DNA from: Candidatus Gastranaerophilales bacterium | Lineage (GTDB): Bacteria; Cyanobacteriota; Vampirovibrionia; Gastranaerophilales; Gastranaerophilaceae | DNA: 18,482 bases | Assembly: GCA_944324205.1 (NCBI GenBank) | Contig: CALUVK010000014.1 | Span: forward strand, 1 to 18,482 | Reading direction: 5' to 3' | In this document: piece after piece, positions 7,918-15,183 of the stretch | Layout: the number at the start of each line of letters is the position of its first letter | Position numbering within the stretch: the first letter of the stretch is position 1 | Position numbers and translations under genes: made by a program | Notes under the pieces: model-generated | Databases searched by the model: none | Told to the model about the DNA's origin: nothing | The model's input: the letters and a program-made list of their open reading frames with translations, nothing else

Positions 7918-8901
7918 ATGGTGAGAGTTTCTGTTATAGTTCCGGTATATAAAGCGGAAAGATATCTAGATATATGTCTTGATAGTATAATAAATCAGAG
8001 TTTTCAAGATTTTGAGATTTTATGTATTAACGATGGTTCTCCGGATAATTGTATAAATATATTGAGACAGTATGCAAATTCGGACAAACGAATTAAAATA
8101 TTTTCTCAAAAAAATACTGGTTTTGCTACCGCAAAAAATCTCGGAATTAACTATGCAAAAGGAGAGTTTATAATTTTTGTTGATGGAAATGACTTTCTAT
8201 CTCCGGTAGCTTTAGAGAGAATGTGTAATAATATAACAGAGCATATGAGTGATTTTTCTTTTTCATATATTTATCAACAATTTCCAAAATCTGTAACATT
8301 ATTAGAAAAACCAAATATAAAAGAGTTTACTCAAAAATTTAGTACACCATTTTTTAATGAGCAAGAGTTAGATGCTGAATTTTATCTTAAATTTGTTCAA
8401 AATACCAAATCAAAAATATATAGAAAAAATTTTATAAAAGAGTTTTTATTTGTAGAAGATTTAGCTTTTGAAGATATACCATTTTTCGCAAACTGCTATT
8501 TGAATGCTGATAGAATTTCTTTTGACATTGCACCTCTATATTTTTATAGACAGTTTGAAAATTCTCCTATTTATGAAGAGACAAAAAAATATTTGGATAT
8601 TTTTAAAATTAATGATATAACAACAAAAATTTTTGAAAAAAAAGGAAAGCTAGACAAGTATAAAACGAGTTTACTAGTTAGCCAAATGGAAAATACACTT
8701 TTGAATATAATGTCAGCTACTGGCATTGTTAAAAGAAAAATGTTTGATAAAATGCAAGAAACTTATAAAAATCTTGATTTTTCCAGTTATGACTTGAATG
8801 TTTTAAAAAGAAAAAATATTTATTATGCATTCCAAGAGATTTTAAATAAAGATTATCAATTCTATAAAAGATTTGAAAGTAAGGTGAAGAATGACAAATA
8901 A
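7918..8901 (+). CDS. Family 2 glycosyltransferase (first of pair)
   Basis: This is a cytoplasmic GT-A-fold sugar transferase of 327 residues, of the type used for capsule, LPS or other surface glycans. The N-terminus SVIVPVYKAERYLDICLDS and the nucleotide-binding CINDGSPDN (37-44) are classical. The metal-binding segment reads FVDGND (residues 87-92), where the family usually has DSDD, so the second aspartate is Asn91. The later catalytic ED is kept (E185-D186 in AFEDIPFF), followed by the usual PLYFYR. After about residue 215 the sequence is helical and unrecognised. There is no good ribosome site before ATG 7918. The gene is strongly AT-rich compared with emrB. It overlaps the next glycosyltransferase by 11 bases. 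Donor and acceptor cannot be inferred. Confidence 0.88.
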   Translation: MVRVSVIVPVYKAERYLDICLDSIINQSFQDFEILCINDGSPDNCINILRQYANSDKRIKIFSQKNTGFATAKNLGINYAKGEFIIFVDGNDFLSPVALERMCNNITEHMSDFSFSYIYQQFPKSVTLLEKPNIKEFTQKFSTPFFNEQELDAEFYLKFVQNTKSKIYRKNFIKEFLFVEDLAFEDIPFFANCYLNADRISFDIAPLYFYRQFENSPIYEETKKYLDIFKINDITTKIFEKKGKLDKYKTSLLVSQMENTLLNIMSATGIVKRKMFDKMQETYKNLDFSSYDLNVLKRKNIYYAFQEILNKDYQFYKRFESKVKNDK

Positions 8902-9886
8902 TCCTCTTATATCAGTTATTGTCCCTGTGTATAATACAGAAGCATTTCTGGATGAATGTCTTAATTCACTAAGATTTCAAACATATAAAAATCTTGAATT
9001 TGTTTGTATAAATAATGCTTCATCAGATTGTTCATATGATATTCTTAAGGAATATAGAGAAAAAGATACAAGATTTATTATAATAAATACTAATAAAAGT
9101 GATATGTCTGCCCGTAATACTGGACTTAATTTGGCAAGGGGGGAATATATTTCATTTGTAGATTCTTCTGACAGAATTTCTTTAAATTTATATCAAAAAT
9201 TTGTGAATTTAAAAACTAAACCAGATATATATATATTTAATGCTTGTATGTACAATAAAAATTCAAAACACATTCTTCCAAGTTATTTCTTTTCCTTGAA
9301 TGAATGGCAAAATCATGAAGGGGAAAATACAATACATTCTTTTAAAGAACATATCAATTTATTTAATGACTATACTACTGTTGTAAATAAGATTTATAAA
9401 ACAGATTTTTTGAAGTCTATTAGTAAAAATTTACCCAATAATAAATTGTTTCTCGAGAATAATAGTTTTAAAGAGCATTATGTTAATTTTTTAACTATGA
9501 TTCTTTCAAAATCTATTTGTGTTAATACAGATCCGTTATATTATTATCGAATTCCACATTTCCAAGATCTTTCATCACATGTATTTGATATATTTGTTAT
9601 ACTTGATATGCTGGAAATACTGTTAAAAAATACAAATAATTATGAAACGTATAAATACGCATTTTTTCAATACAAATATAAAATACTTACACAATTATTA
9701 TTTTTAGCTGATAAAAATTTACAAGAAGCTTTTTATATTGAAATGCAAAAAAGACTAAGGAAATGTCAGTCAGAAAAATTAGACCAAAGAGTCTGTGAAA
9801 GACTAAAATTGTATGGAGTATATAAAAATATCCTAAAATTAAATTTTCATGATTTCTTTGAGAAATATAATGGTAAAATCATATAG
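8891..9886 (+). CDS. Family 2 glycosyltransferase (second of pair, diverged active site)
   Basis: This 331-residue GT-A-fold protein overlaps the preceding glycosyltransferase by 11 bases, so the two are translationally coupled. The Rossmann-like start (SVIVPVYNTEAFLDECLNS) and the PLYYYR motif at about 215-220 are intact. Several functional positions differ from the family norm. The nucleotide-binding segment reads CINNASSD. The DXD segment is DSSD (91-94), lacking the middle aspartate. The usual catalytic ED is EH (195-196). It may use an unusual mechanism, work only with its partner, or be losing activity. Base composition is very AT-rich: only 7 of 60 bases are G or C at 9181-9240, by hand count, as an extreme example. 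It ends one base from convergent prmC. Confidence 0.85.
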   Translation: MTNNPLISVIVPVYNTEAFLDECLNSLRFQTYKNLEFVCINNASSDCSYDILKEYREKDTRFIIINTNKSDMSARNTGLNLARGEYISFVDSSDRISLNLYQKFVNLKTKPDIYIFNACMYNKNSKHILPSYFFSLNEWQNHEGENTIHSFKEHINLFNDYTTVVNKIYKTDFLKSISKNLPNNKLFLENNSFKEHYVNFLTMILSKSICVNTDPLYYYRIPHFQDLSSHVFDIFVILDMLEILLKNTNNYETYKYAFFQYKYKILTQLLFLADKNLQEAFYIEMQKRLRKCQSEKLDQRVCERLKLYGVYKNILKLNFHDFFEKYNGKII

Positions 9887-9887
9887 C

Positions 9888-10712
9888 TTATTTTAATTGG
9901 CCATAGATAATTCTATCAATTCCAGCCAAGTCTTTTTCTACATTTATATTTTTAAATTCTTTTTCCATAAAGTATTTAACGTAAGAAGATTCTCCGGCTC
10001 CTAATTCAAAAATAAGCCACCCACTATCATTTAAATATTCAGGAGCTTTTTCTGCTATTTTTCTGTAGAATTCAATACCGTTTTCTTCGGCAAAAAGAGC
10101 CAGTGCAGGTTCGTGCATAACTTCTGGAGCGAGTTCTGTTCCGGTTGGAATATAAGGCGGATTTGATATTATCATATCAAATTTTTCATTGTCTCTTACA
10201 TTTGAGAATAAATCAGATTTTCTAAAAACGGCACGATTGTTGATTCCTAGTCGTGTGACATTATCTAATGCAACTCTTAATGCATCAGAAGAGATATCAA
10301 TCCCCAGAACAACGGCATCAGTATTATTAGCGATTGTGCATGCAATACAGCCGCTTCCGGTTCCTATATCAAGAATATTTTTTAACAGATTCTCTTTTAT
10401 TATACTAATAGCAGCTTGTACAAGAAGCTCTGTTTCATCTCTGGGTATTAGAACGTCCGGAGTTACCTTAAACCACTTGCCCATAAAATAAGCTTCTCCA
10501 ATAATATATTGAATAGGAGTTCTGTCTTTCACTCTAATTTTAACTTTTTGATTTAAGATATCTAATTGATCATGATTCGGCAATATTCCTTTGCATTTAT
10601 CAATTTCCGTATAATTACAGAAATGTTCAAGTAACATTTTTACTTCTATTTTTGCTTCATTTTCTTCAATGCCGGCATTAGTCAATAATTTTATAATCGT
10701 CTGAATGTTCAT
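9888..10712 (-). CDS. prmC: Peptide chain release factor N5-glutamine methyltransferase
   Basis: PrmC methylates the glutamine of the GGQ motif in release factors RF1 and RF2, using S-adenosylmethionine. The 274-residue length is normal. The N-terminal helical substrate domain is followed by VLIPRDETELLV (88-98), the SAM-binding DIGTGSGCIA (115-124), and the catalytic NPPY at 184-187 (IISNPPYIPTGTEL). All are diagnostic for PrmC/HemK. In many bacteria prmC lies behind prfA. Here it is the last gene behind an unknown 168-residue protein, whose 3' end overlaps prmC by 35 bases, implying coupled translation. It converges on the glycosyltransferase pair with a one-base gap. Confidence 0.95.
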   Translation of the reverse strand: MNIQTIIKLLTNAGIEENEAKIEVKMLLEHFCNYTEIDKCKGILPNHDQLDILNQKVKIRVKDRTPIQYIIGEAYFMGKWFKVTPDVLIPRDETELLVQAAISIIKENLLKNILDIGTGSGCIACTIANNTDAVVLGIDISSDALRVALDNVTRLGINNRAVFRKSDLFSNVRDNEKFDMIISNPPYIPTGTELAPEVMHEPALALFAEENGIEFYRKIAEKAPEYLNDSGWLIFELGAGESSYVKYFMEKEFKNINVEKDLAGIDRIIYGQLK

Positions 10713-11184
10713 TCAATATTCTTTCTATTTCGTTTCTCAAATCTAATTTTGATAATTCTTCTATATTTTTTTTCTCTATAGAATATTTTTTGCACAGTCT
10801 GTCATAATAGTAAAGCTGTTTTTTCGTGGGTTTTTCTTTTGACATTTTAACTTCTTGCAAAAACTTTTTCTTTTTCTTTTCAAATTCCTTATTGGCTTCA
10901 ATTATAGGTTTTTGTTTTTCTCTGTATTCATAATATGTAATGCATTCTTTTATATATGCTTCAGTATCATTTAAAAAACTTTTATCGTATAAAAAGTTTG
11001 CTAAAAATGGGAATCTTGAAGCATTAAGTTCCAAATAATACTTTTCGTCTTCAAGAAACTTATCCATAATTTCTTGAGCAGAATGTCCTAAATTTTGTTT
11101 CACTAACGCTCTTAAGTAATTACAAACCCCGCTCTTTTGTGTTTTATCAAAAGCGGGGTAAATTTTGCTCTTAATTTGGTACAT
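10678..11184 (-). CDS. Uncharacterised basic helical protein, 168 residues
   Basis: I do not recognise this protein. It has no signal peptide and no membrane segment, so it should be cytoplasmic. It appears almost wholly alpha-helical and is rich in Lys and Glu, with a run of lysines at 103-107. The N-terminal half (1-85) contains FPFLANFLYDKSFLND. The C-terminal part (about 117-160) starts PTKKQLYYYDRLCKKY and ends LDLRNEIERILNE. That resembles, only weakly, the KQxxYxxxL helical motif seen in some small phage or DNA-associated domains. The 35-base overlap with prmC and the 44-base gap after the upstream 57-residue gene place all three in one operon. GAGG precedes the ATG by about 11 bases. 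A role linked to translation is possible from context only. Confidence 0.7.
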   Translation of the reverse strand: MYQIKSKIYPAFDKTQKSGVCNYLRALVKQNLGHSAQEIMDKFLEDEKYYLELNASRFPFLANFLYDKSFLNDTEAYIKECITYYEYREKQKPIIEANKEFEKKKKKFLQEVKMSKEKPTKKQLYYYDRLCKKYSIEKKNIEELSKLDLRNEIERILNEHSDDYKIID

Positions 11185-11228
11185 TAAGCAATTTTCCTCT
11201 TTCCTTTTTCCGCTTGGATTGTTTTAGA

Positions 11229-11402
11229 TTACCACTTGAGTAAATCTTCAACACTAAATTTTTTTCCGGCCTCGTTGTTTACAAATTTCATTAATTTTTC
11301 TTTCAATGGATTTGTTTGATAGGACCTATGTTTTTCTTCCTCTTTATGTTCTAATTCATAATTAGTAATAACAGTAAATCTTTTTCTTTGTTCTAATGTC
11401 AT
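11229..11402 (-). CDS. Small uncharacterised protein, 57 residues
   Basis: I do not recognise this short charged protein (MTLEQRKRFTVITNYELEHK at the start, FSVEDLLKW at the end). It has no membrane segment. The frame extends upstream to 11504, but that part is lysine/phenylalanine-rich low-complexity sequence with no ribosome site. The ATG at 11402 has AGAGG six bases upstream and is preferred. It is probably the first gene of a three-gene operon with the 168-residue protein and prmC. Its leader contains an 11-bp inverted repeat that ends at the ribosome site, so its translation could be controlled by RNA structure or a DNA-binding protein. Real expression is plausible but not proven. Confidence 0.55.
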   Translation of the reverse strand: MTLEQRKRFTVITNYELEHKEEEKHRSYQTNPLKEKLMKFVNNEAGKKFSVEDLLKW

Positions 11403-11414
11403 TTCAAGCCTCTC

Positions 11415-11462
11415 TTTATAGTTAATTATCTCTTTTGTATATATAAAGTATTTAACTATAAA
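11415..11462 (-). repeat. Inverted repeat in the leader of the 57-residue gene
   Basis: Perfect 11-bp arms (TTTATAGTTAA and TTAACTATAAA) are separated by 26 bases. On the - strand the second arm ends next to the AGAGG ribosome site of the gene starting at 11402. It could be a protein operator or an RNA hairpin that masks the site. The arms hold only one G/C pair each, so a chance origin in this AT-rich gap is possible. Confidence 0.5.
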
Positions 11463-11549
11463 AAAATTGCCTTTTTTCTTTCTTTTTGTTAAGAATTGTA
11501 ACAAAACTTAAATAATTTTTCAAATTTCTTAATATTGCTTAACTTTATA

Positions 11550-12029
11550 TTAGCCTGTTAAAGCATCTACAATTTCCCTGAAAGCTCCTTCGCCGCTTCT
11601 TGCGGTTGTGATTTGAATTCCTTTGATTTCTTTTACTTTTTTTACCGCATCCGGAACTGTTATTGCATATTTTGCAAACTTTAATGAGTCTAAATCGTTT
11701 ATATCGTCGCCTATATAGACAAATTCATCCTCTTTTAAATTGTATTTTTCTATAATAGATTTTAATACATCGATTTTAATTCTTATATTCTGATGTACTT
11801 CTTCCACATCAAATTTTTTTGCAATAATATCTATTGCGGAATTTTTTTCTCCGGAGATTATTCCTATTTTATAACCGTTTTTTCTAAGGATAGCAAAGGC
11901 CATAACGTCGCGGAAATTGAGCTTCCTGCTCATTTCTCCATCAGAATTAATATAAACACAGTTATCTGTTACAATTCCGTCGAAATCAGTAATAACAAAT
12001 TTTATACTATCCGGTAAATGTAATGTCAT
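11550..12029 (-). CDS. KdsC-like HAD phosphatase (3-deoxy-ulosonate-8/9-phosphate type)
   Basis: This small cap-less HAD phosphatase has 159 residues, the size of KdsC, which forms tetramers. Motif I is DFDGIVTD (D15 nucleophile, D17), motif II is IISGE (S59), a lysine follows near 83-90 (RIKIDVLK), and motif IV is IGDDINDLD (D108, D109, D112). The C-terminal SGEGAFRE resembles the KdsC tail that enters the neighbouring active site. KdsC removes phosphate from KDO-8-P, and relatives do the same for Neu5Ac-9-P or KDN-9-P. Lying directly behind a NANS-like synthase favours one of the latter roles, by context. A strong AAAGGAGG precedes the ATG but is 15 bases away. An in-frame TAA between them excludes an earlier start. 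Confidence 0.85.
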   Translation of the reverse strand: MTLHLPDSIKFVITDFDGIVTDNCVYINSDGEMSRKLNFRDVMAFAILRKNGYKIGIISGEKNSAIDIIAKKFDVEEVHQNIRIKIDVLKSIIEKYNLKEDEFVYIGDDINDLDSLKFAKYAITVPDAVKKVKEIKGIQITTARSGEGAFREIVDALTG

Positions 12030-12057
12030 ATTTTTTTATTTATTCCTCCTTTACCCC

Positions 12058-12933
12058 TTACCCCTTTACTCTTCTTAGCTTTTCAATAATCGGAATTTCT
12101 CTGGGATAAACGACTTTTACACCGTCTCCAAGTAAATCAGGAGTTTGTCTTATATCTCTTACCAGATGGTAAAGCCCGGCCATTTCAAGACTTGCAGCCT
12201 GATCAGAGCCCCAGTTCGTCCTGTCTGTTGTAATATGTCTTTCTACTACAGCTGCCCCGAGAGCTGCTGCCAAAACAGAAGGGGTCACACCTCTTTCATG
12301 TCCCGAATAACCAATCGGGCAGGAGAATTCTTTTCGGAATGTCTCAATCACCCTAAGGTTAGTTTCTTCTGAATTAGAAGGGTATGTGGAAGTACAATGA
12401 AGTATAATAAGATTATCTTCTCCAAGAACGGCAACGGCGTGTCTTATCTGCTCCATAGTACTCATGCCTGTTGAGAGCATGATAGGTTTGCCTTTACTCC
12501 GCGTATGTTTTAGAAGATTATCGTCAGTTAATGATGCAGACGCTATCTTGTAGCAGGGAATATCAAATTTTTCCATAAAATCTACGGAATTTTCGTCCCA
12601 GCAGGACGCAAACCACATAATTCCTTTCTTTTTGCAGTATTCATCAATCTCTCTGTATTCTTCTTCTCCAAACTCCAGACCTCGTTTTAAATCGCCGTTA
12701 GTGTTACCAAATACACTCTTTCTTTCTTTTGCCAGTTCTTCTTTAGTATAAACTATATCAACTGTTCTTTTTTGGAATTTTACGGCATCACAGCCTGTAG
12801 TTACGGCTATATCAATCATTTTTTTTGCAAGTGTAACAGAACCGTTATGATTAATTCCGATTTCTGCAATAATAAAGCAAGGGTAGCCGTCGCCTATAAT
12901 TCTGTCTGCAATTTTCACACACTTTCTGACCAT
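12058..12933 (-). CDS. NeuB/NANS-family sialic-acid-type synthase lacking the SAF domain
   Basis: This enzyme should condense phosphoenolpyruvate with an N-acyl mannosamine-type or related sugar (possibly 6-phosphorylated) to give a nonulosonic acid. The TIM-barrel signatures are present: IAEIGINHNG (residues 22-31, E24), VKFQKR, YKIAS, STGMST, HCTSTYPS, GYSGHERG, VERHIT and GSDQAASLE. GYSGHE and GSDxxASLE resemble the animal 9-phosphate synthase NANS more than typical bacterial NeuB (GYSDHT). It stops after KLRRVKG, about 291 residues in. The usual C-terminal antifreeze-like SAF domain, which completes the partner's active site in NeuB, is therefore absent. An ATG at 12945 is also in frame, but GGAG sits six bases before 12933. 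It lies between fliO and the phosphatase gene. Confidence 0.88.
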   Translation of the reverse strand: MVRKCVKIADRIIGDGYPCFIIAEIGINHNGSVTLAKKMIDIAVTTGCDAVKFQKRTVDIVYTKEELAKERKSVFGNTNGDLKRGLEFGEEEYREIDEYCKKKGIMWFASCWDENSVDFMEKFDIPCYKIASASLTDDNLLKHTRSKGKPIMLSTGMSTMEQIRHAVAVLGEDNLIILHCTSTYPSNSEETNLRVIETFRKEFSCPIGYSGHERGVTPSVLAAALGAAVVERHITTDRTNWGSDQAASLEMAGLYHLVRDIRQTPDLLGDGVKVVYPREIPIIEKLRRVKG

Positions 12934-12945
12934 CTGAAACTCCAT

Positions 12946-13740
12946 TTACAAATATTTTTTATATAACGCAAATTCATCAGGATCTACGCTGTGTTCAAGA
13001 TTTTTTTCTTCGGTTTTTTCCTGCGGAGCTGATTCTTGAGTTGCGGTATGAAACAGCTTATCAATTATTCCGTCCGGATTTTCTTCTTCATAAATATCAG
13101 AAATTTCAAATTTATCATCATCTTCCGTGTTTTTGGCTTCTTTTATCTCTTCATCCTTAGAGCTGGCAACAACTTTAGTAAATCCGGGGATTTCAATTTT
13201 AGGTATTTCTATTCTCGGAATTCTTATATTAGGAATTTCTATTTTAGAATATTTACCCTCTTCAATTTCTTCGGGAGGATAAGAGCCCAAATCTTTAATG
13301 AGATGTATTGAGTTTGCGGAAGCTCCGATAAGCATTCTTTTCCCGTCTAAATCCACAACATGAAGAGTCTTATTATTCCCTAAGTGTGTCGTAGATACGA
13401 CTGAAGCTCGGGATGCGTTAACTTCTCCCATTTGTTTTTTCAAAGTATTAAACCCTAGCTTATTAAGCTTTGCATAAATGATTCCGGTTGCATAAATCAA
13501 AAGAATTACAAATAAAAGAGAAAATACGATTGAAATCAGGTTTGGCTCTTGTCCGACTGTTTGAGTAACAGTATTTGCGGTATCTGAAACAGTTGAAACA
13601 GAAGATGCTTGAGCAGCACTATTCAATAAAGGCTCCGGAAGATCCGGCAGTATTTCAAATTTTTCAGTCGCCCAACATTCCAGCGTGTAGAAAAAACAAA
13701 AAGCCCCCAAATATAATCTCGTCAAAATCTTATTCATCAC
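12946..13740 (-). CDS. fliO: FliO-like flagellar type III export component
   Basis: FliO helps assemble the FliP/FliQ/FliR export gate in the inner membrane. This 264-residue protein starts with a likely signal peptide (cleavage after about CWA, residue 24). A Ser/Thr-rich stretch follows, then one membrane helix at about 69-90. The FliO/MopB core comes next (RASVVSTTHLGNNKTLHVVD and KRMLIGASANSIHLIKDL, about 111-151). The C-terminal tail is unusual: four short I-E/R-I-P units at 167-185, then a long acidic, probably disordered region. Most FliO proteins end much sooner. Two adjacent start codons (13740, 13737) lack a strong ribosome site. No other flagellar gene is in the window; fliO normally sits with fliN and fliP. 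Function is by family only. Confidence 0.75.
   Translation of the reverse strand: MMNKILTRLYLGAFCFFYTLECWATEKFEILPDLPEPLLNSAAQASSVSTVSDTANTVTQTVGQEPNLISIVFSLLFVILLIYATGIIYAKLNKLGFNTLKKQMGEVNASRASVVSTTHLGNNKTLHVVDLDGKRMLIGASANSIHLIKDLGSYPPEEIEEGKYSKIEIPNIRIPRIEIPKIEIPGFTKVVASSKDEEIKEAKNTEDDDKFEISDIYEEENPDGIIDKLFHTATQESAPQEKTEEKNLEHSVDPDEFALYKKYL
13186..13242 (-). repeat. IEIP-type tandem repeat inside the FliO-like protein
   Basis: Four consecutive units with the pattern I-(E/R)-I-P plus one spacer residue (IEIPN, IRIPR, IEIPK, IEIPG) cover residues 167-186. The alternating Ile and regular Pro suggest a short extended or beta-type binding strip just after the FliO core. Third-position bases differ between units, so this is protein-level conservation and not a fresh DNA duplication. 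Confidence 0.8.
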
Positions 13741-13793
13741 AACCGTTTCTTTCTTAAAATTTTTCTCCCCAACTATACCGGCCCATCAATTTA

Positions 13794-13809
13794 TGATATA
13801 ATTGTACCA
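13794..13809. promoter_or_regulatory. Symmetric divergent promoter core between fliO and the kinase operon
   Basis: On the + strand TGATATAAT (13794-13802) is a perfect extended -10 for the histidine-kinase operon. On the - strand TGGTACAAT (13809-13801) is an extended -10 for the fliO operon. The two hexamers overlap by two bases and the 16-base block matches its own reverse complement at 12 positions. No good -35 is visible on either side, which fits extended -10 promoters. Predicted leaders are about 28 bases (+) and about 54 bases (-). Confidence 0.65.
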
Positions 13810-13836
13810 TAAAATTTTAAAATAGGATAGTTCGGC

Positions 13837-15183
13837 ATGCCTTTTGAAATTATAAGTTGTTTTATGGAAGAGAACAGTATGTTTTTAATACATGTACTTA
13901 ATCTCTTTGTGCTTTTGACATTGATTATGCTTTTTATTTTTACCCGCAGAACCAGAAAACGCTGGACTAAGTATAATGATTTCCTGGGAATATTGACAAA
14001 TACTGTTAATTCCGTAAGATATGGCGATTTGTCAAAGAAAATTGAAAAAATTGATATTCCAAGTTCAAGTCAGCTTACGGAGAGTGTTAACAGAATGATA
14101 GAGTCTTTAAAAGACCGGGAAAAAATGATTACGGAATATCAAAATGAACTTCATAATCAAAACAAATTCTTAGAAGCTGTCTTTAATTCTCTTTCTGACG
14201 GGTTAATTATTTATGACGGCGATTATAAGATTTTGAGAGCAACAACTAAGATTAGTGAATGGTTTGATGCTCCTGTAAAGGAATTATACGGAGAAAATAT
14301 CTTCGATTATATTCTGATTCCGCAGGGGAAAAGACTTGAAAAACTTAAAAACGACGATGTTTTTGTGAAATCCGATAAGGCGTCTAACTTTACTGCAAGT
14401 TCAATGGAGCTGAAGCTTGAGGATAATGTAAAGCGTTTTATTCTAATATTAAAAAATGTTACAAATGAGCGCGAACTCGAAAGTTTAAAAGATGATTTTG
14501 TTGCAACACTGACTCACGATTTGAAAGTGCCGATTATTGCAGAAACAAACATGCTTGAATTGCTTTTAAATGAAAGTTTCGGACAAGTTTCAGAAAAACA
14601 GAGAACAGCATTAAAGAATATGCAGGCTTCAAATAAAGAATTGCTGGATTTGGTGCAGATTGTTCTTGAAACTTATAAAGTTCGAGACGGTAAAATCAGG
14701 CTTTACAAAGATAATATTATGCTTAAAGGGTTTATTGAAGAAATTATTGAGGAGATGAGGCCTATTGCTGATAAGACAAAAAATAATCTGGAATTTATGA
14801 CTCCGCGTGATATAAGAGTATATGCAGACAGAATTCAATTAAAACGTGTGGTTAAAAATCTCATACAGAATGCAATCTCTTATGGAGAACCGAACTCGCC
14901 GGTCGAAATTAAGATAGGTGAAATTCCAAGATATATCGTAATTACTGTTAAAGACTATGGTGCCGGAATTTCTAAGAGTGATATTAATAAAATCTTTAAC
15001 AAATATTATTCAGCAGCAAAGAAATTCAGAAAAATCGGCACCGGCTTAGGGTTATATCTTGCACTGCAGGTTATAAAGTCTCATGAAGGCGAGCTTGTCG
15101 TAGAAAGCGAAGAGGGGAAATATACGGAATTTATGATTAAACTTCCGGCTGTTGAAAATATGAATTTGCATTACGGAGAATGA
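13837..15183 (+). CDS. Membrane sensor histidine kinase with PAS domain
   Basis: This two-component sensor has 448 residues. One membrane helix lies at about 15-36, with almost no external part. A HAMP-like linker follows at about 45-100, then a PAS-like domain at about 105-210, so it probably senses a cytoplasmic or membrane signal. The phosphoacceptor is H227 in THDLKVP. The ATPase domain has the N box (NLIQNA, 341-346), G1 (DYGAGI, 373-378), the F box around IFNKYY, and G2 (GTGLGLYLA, 401-409). All catalytic motifs look intact. ATG 13837 has AGGA nine bases upstream. It is the first of four genes joined by ATGA overlaps, the last being a receiver protein that may be its partner. Confidence 0.92.
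   Translation: MPFEIISCFMEENSMFLIHVLNLFVLLTLIMLFIFTRRTRKRWTKYNDFLGILTNTVNSVRYGDLSKKIEKIDIPSSSQLTESVNRMIESLKDREKMITEYQNELHNQNKFLEAVFNSLSDGLIIYDGDYKILRATTKISEWFDAPVKELYGENIFDYILIPQGKRLEKLKNDDVFVKSDKASNFTASSMELKLEDNVKRFILILKNVTNERELESLKDDFVATLTHDLKVPIIAETNMLELLLNESFGQVSEKQRTALKNMQASNKELLDLVQIVLETYKVRDGKIRLYKDNIMLKGFIEEIIEEMRPIADKTKNNLEFMTPRDIRVYADRIQLKRVVKNLIQNAISYGEPNSPVEIKIGEIPRYIVITVKDYGAGISKSDINKIFNKYYSAAKKFRKIGTGLGLYLALQVIKSHEGELVVESEEGKYTEFMIKLPAVENMNLHYGE

Noticed and set aside
12046..12067. Repeated TTACCCC words between the synthase and phosphatase genes
   Set aside because: The two copies are simply the end of the synthase gene plus the phosphatase ribosome site on the - strand; no larger repeat array is present.
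13036..13311. 91-codon open frame antisense to the fliO-like gene
   Set aside because: It is Phe/Ile/Asn-rich, typical of the complement of Lys/Glu-rich coding DNA, with no start signal.
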